A stretch of DNA of 52,198 bases from Candidatus Woesearchaeota archaeon CG1_02_57_44 (lineage in GTDB: Archaea > Nanobdellota > Nanobdellia > Woesearchaeales > CG1-02-57-44): positions 1 to 52,198 of the forward strand of contig MNWW01000067.1 of NCBI GenBank assembly GCA_001871415.1, written 5' to 3'. Position 1 is the stretch's first letter; each line of letters begins with the position of its first letter. Made by a program: the position numbers and the translations under genes. The notes under the pieces were generated by a model. It was not told the origin of the DNA and did not search any database. It saw only the letters and a program-made list of their open reading frames with translations. This document shows positions 50,206-52,198 of this stretch, piece after piece.

Positions 50206-50978
50206 TGGCAGGCGAAGGCGACATGTACGGCAAGGGCTCACTGGATGGACAGATGAACAAGTTCGCGAAGGATCAGGAAAAAAATAATACGACAGATGAA
50301 GCGCCCGACAACGGCAAGGAGGAACCTGGGATACTACGGGCTGCGCTTCTTGACCTGGATCATACGCTCTATGACTATCGTCCTTGCCACGCCGCTGGCA
50401 TGCAGGCCATGCTGCAGCTGGCTGAAGAGAAACTTGGTCTGGATAAAGAGGGGTTCAGGACAGCATATCGTCAGGCGCAGGAAGAGAACAAGCGGCTGCT
50501 GGTGGGTACTGCCGCTGAGCACTCTCGTCTGCACTACGCGAAACTGATTGTAGAGTCTCTTCTCGACGAGACAGACGCCGCTCTTTGCCTCGCTATGGAG
50601 GAATCTTACTGGTCAGCGTACCTGGATGCCATGCAGCTGTATCCAGGTGTCTCGGATTTTCTTGACTATTGCAGAGAACAGTGGATCAGGACAGGTATCG
50701 TCACGAATCTGACCACTGCTATTCAGCTGCGAAAGATTCAGGCGCTTGGCATCGTTGTGGGTCTTGTCGTGACCAGCGAAGAAGCAGGAGTCGAGAAGCC
50801 AGAACCTGGCATATTCAAGCTCGCGCTGGACCGTATTGGCTGCCAGGCGCAAGAGGCGCTCTTCATCGGCGATGACGCACATCGCGACATAGCCGGAGCA
50901 AGAGCCATGGGTATGCGCGCGCGACAGATACACTCAGGCAAGGACTGGGATGACTGGAAGACGTTTCTTGAGTCCTGA
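50205..50978 (+). CDS. HAD-family hydrolase (phosphatase)
   Basis: Probable small-molecule phosphatase of 257 residues. The first 44 residues are low complexity. The core starts with RAALLDLDHTLYDYRP (nucleophile Asp in DLDHT near residue 50), TGIVTNLTTAIQLRK (motif II Thr) and GVEKPEPGIFKLALDRIG (motif III Lys). FIGDDAHRDIAGARAMGMRA has the motif IV Asp pair. The helical cap YRQAQEENKRLL is of class C1 type. The ATG overlaps the stop of the GDPD-like gene (TGATG), so the two are coupled. It may remove a phosphate at the end of the pathway. Confidence 0.9.
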   Translation: MAGEGDMYGKGSLDGQMNKFAKDQEKNNTTDEAPDNGKEEPGILRAALLDLDHTLYDYRPCHAAGMQAMLQLAEEKLGLDKEGFRTAYRQAQEENKRLLVGTAAEHSRLHYAKLIVESLLDETDAALCLAMEESYWSAYLDAMQLYPGVSDFLDYCREQWIRTGIVTNLTTAIQLRKIQALGIVVGLVVTSEEAGVEKPEPGIFKLALDRIGCQAQEALFIGDDAHRDIAGARAMGMRARQIHSGKDWDDWKTFLES

Positions 50979-51062
50979 GCAGGCTGCGTACCACGTTACG
51001 GCACTACGCGGTTGTCTGATGTCGAATCGCTGTCCGATATTCGCAATCCCGCATCCAAACGC

Positions 51063-51194
51063 ATATAAATGGATGGGCGCTACTTTTCGCATGGCGCCAT
51101 ACGGTGATTCCAGCTGCGCAGGACGGGTGGAGATTCTCTTTCTTCCACTTGTACTGGGGCCGGTCCATTGCCTGGCGCGAAAAGGGGTGAGTTG
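51063..51194 (+). promoter_or_regulatory. promoter and leader of the dapA-like gene
   Basis: Transcription probably starts near 51092, 25 bases after the TATA-like atataaa (51063-51069). This leaves a leader of about 100 bases. The leader contains hairpins (GGGCGC/GGCGCC around 51075-51103) and a GGGGTGAG ribosome-binding site. No known riboswitch was recognised, but most other first genes here lack a leader. Confidence 0.45.
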
Positions 51195-52118
51195 ATGAAC
51201 AACACTGCTGACTTTTCTGGCATACACATACCGCTGGTGACACCGTTCACTTCCACAGGCGAGCTCGATGAGAAGGCGTTGCGCACGCTGGTCGACTACT
51301 GCATCACCGAACAGCAGGCGGACGGGCTGATGCCCTGCGGCACCACTGGTGAGGTGCCGGCGCTGACCTTCGAGGAGCACAAGCGGGTCGTGACCATAGT
51401 GGTCAATCAGGCCAAGGGCAGGGTGCCTGTCATACCGGGCACAGGAAGCAACAACACCGCTCATGCCATCGAGCTGACGCGTTTCGCTGAGCAGGCCGGC
51501 TGCGCCGCCTGTCTGCAGGTTACTCCATACTACAGCAAGCCGAGCCAGGATGGCATCGTCGCGCACTTCAAGGCCATCGCGGCAGGCTCGAACCTGCCCA
51601 TGATACTCTATAACATCCCGGGCAGGACGGCGCGCAATGTGGAGCCTGCGACCATACTGCGCATGGCAAAGGAGATATCGACCATCGTCGGAGTCAAGGA
51701 CGCTGCCTGCGACATCGTGCAGACCGAGGCATTGCTGCAGGGCGCGGCATCACTCGGACGACCCTTCGTCGTGCTGACGGGCGAGGATCGTATGACTTTC
51801 CTGAACATGTGCCTCGGAGGACATGGCGCGGTCAGCGCGGTATGCCACATAGTGGGCAAGGAGTATCAGGAGATGTTGCGCCTGTTGCGCGAGCAGCCTA
51901 CGGGATACCTGGAAGCGGCTCGGGTGATACATTACAAGACCCTGCCTGTCGTGGCTGCATTGTTCTCCGAGCCCAACCCCGCGCCCACCAAAGCTGCGCT
52001 GCACCTGATGGGCGTGTTGCCTGATGACTCGCTGCGACTGCCGCTGCTCTCGATGACCGATGTCGGCAAAGAGAAACTCAAGGCAGAGCTGAAGGTGCTG
52101 GGCAAAGTCAAAGGATAG
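51195..52118 (+). CDS. dapA: 4-hydroxy-tetrahydrodipicolinate synthase-like (DapA/NAL family)
   Basis: A TIM-barrel aldolase of 307 residues. IHIPLVTPFTSTGELDEKAL near the start, GLMPCGTTGEVPALTFEEH (GTTGE), LQVTPYYSKPSQDGIVAHF (Tyr-137 region), YNIPGRTARNV and VGVKDAACDIVQTEAL (the Schiff-base Lys in VGVKDA) fit DapA. It condenses pyruvate with aspartate semialdehyde in lysine synthesis; close relatives act on other keto acids. GGGGTGAG before ATG 51195 sets the start. No other lysine genes are in the window, and the gene is 216 bases after the HAD gene with its own promoter. Confidence 0.94.
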   Translation: MNNTADFSGIHIPLVTPFTSTGELDEKALRTLVDYCITEQQADGLMPCGTTGEVPALTFEEHKRVVTIVVNQAKGRVPVIPGTGSNNTAHAIELTRFAEQAGCAACLQVTPYYSKPSQDGIVAHFKAIAAGSNLPMILYNIPGRTARNVEPATILRMAKEISTIVGVKDAACDIVQTEALLQGAASLGRPFVVLTGEDRMTFLNMCLGGHGAVSAVCHIVGKEYQEMLRLLREQPTGYLEAARVIHYKTLPVVAALFSEPNPAPTKAALHLMGVLPDDSLRLPLLSMTDVGKEKLKAELKVLGKVKG

Positions 52119-52122
52119 CGTC

Positions 52123-52198
52123 TTGTTGTCGTGTAGTGTCTGTTGTGATGGCGTATTGTCTGTTGTTGTCGTGTAGTGTCTGTTGTGATGGCGTATTG
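52123..52198. repeat. 36-bp direct repeat at the right window edge
   Basis: A 36-base unit at 52123-52158 recurs at 52163-52198 with a 40-base period. The unit itself is rich in TTGT/TGTC, with a repeated GTCTGTTGT core. It ends exactly at the window edge, so more copies may follow. It carries no reading frame. Confidence 0.9.

Noticed and set aside
51092-51194. Lysine or other riboswitch in the dapA leader
   Set aside because: The leader is only about 100 bases and lacks the conserved core of the lysine aptamer. Only simple hairpins are present.
52123-52198. CRISPR array
   Set aside because: Only two copies with a 4-base gap, so there are no spacers of the usual 30-40 bases, and no cas genes are in the window.

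Overview
The window looks like a GC-rich stretch of an archaeal chromosome. Archaeal markers are an archaeal-type alanyl-tRNA synthetase with an N-terminal zinc-binding region, archaeal uS15, a GAN/RecJ-like DHH protein, a PIN-ATPase-KH protein (PINA family), archaeal riboflavin synthase, a CTP-dependent riboflavin kinase with a winged helix, and an initiator tRNA with an A1:U72 pair. Many first genes have a TATA-like box 24-28 bases before the start codon and almost no leader, which is typical of leaderless archaeal transcription. Genes inside operons instead carry GGTGA/GGAG ribosome-binding sites. Small compact genes and many orphans would fit a DPANN-type lineage, but that is inference. 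Both window ends fall in short direct repeats, so this may be a whole contig.

Layout. 1-7500: tRNA-Gly with a duplicated 3' end, a small minus-strand gene, a methylthiotransferase-like radical SAM enzyme, a DHH phosphoesterase, a GNAT acetyltransferase, alaS and cysE. 7500-15600: rnhB, a Tat-exported beta-propeller protein, a tRNA cluster (initiator Met, Ser) with an 80-bp duplicated tRNA tail, orphans, and class II ribonucleotide reductase nrdJ behind a leader carrying four copies of an ACATATTGTGG-like motif. 15600-24500: an APC permease fused to a methyltransferase, a frameshifted SPASM-type radical SAM gene, a winged-helix regulator, a tandem ThyX-like protein, a DJ-1/PfpI protein, a secreted transglutaminase-like protein and a SemiSWEET. 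24500-31000: a winged-helix regulator, the PIN-ATPase, and an apparent uS15 - GAN/RecJ - MutS-like ATPase operon. 31000-36200: a DMT permease, the riboflavin operon ribK-ribC-ribH-ribD with a palindromic operator candidate, then a fluoride riboswitch, crcB and a DUF190 gene.

36200-52198: cell-surface and glycan genes. These are two GT-C glycosyltransferases, one GT2, a split kinase-like gene with a 66-bp in-frame duplication, and a tight plus-strand operon. That operon holds a GT-C membrane protein fused to a uridine kinase/phosphoribulokinase-like domain, then a class II aldolase, a nucleotidyltransferase, a GDPD-like protein and a HAD phosphatase. A dapA-like gene and a 36-bp repeat follow.

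The strongest candidates for something undescribed are the GT-C/kinase fusion operon, which looks like a complete route from a small polyol or sugar to an activated, membrane-linked product, and the permease-methyltransferase fusion. Two regulatory elements are clear by eye: a fluoride riboswitch before crcB, and a palindrome before the winged-helix riboflavin kinase.
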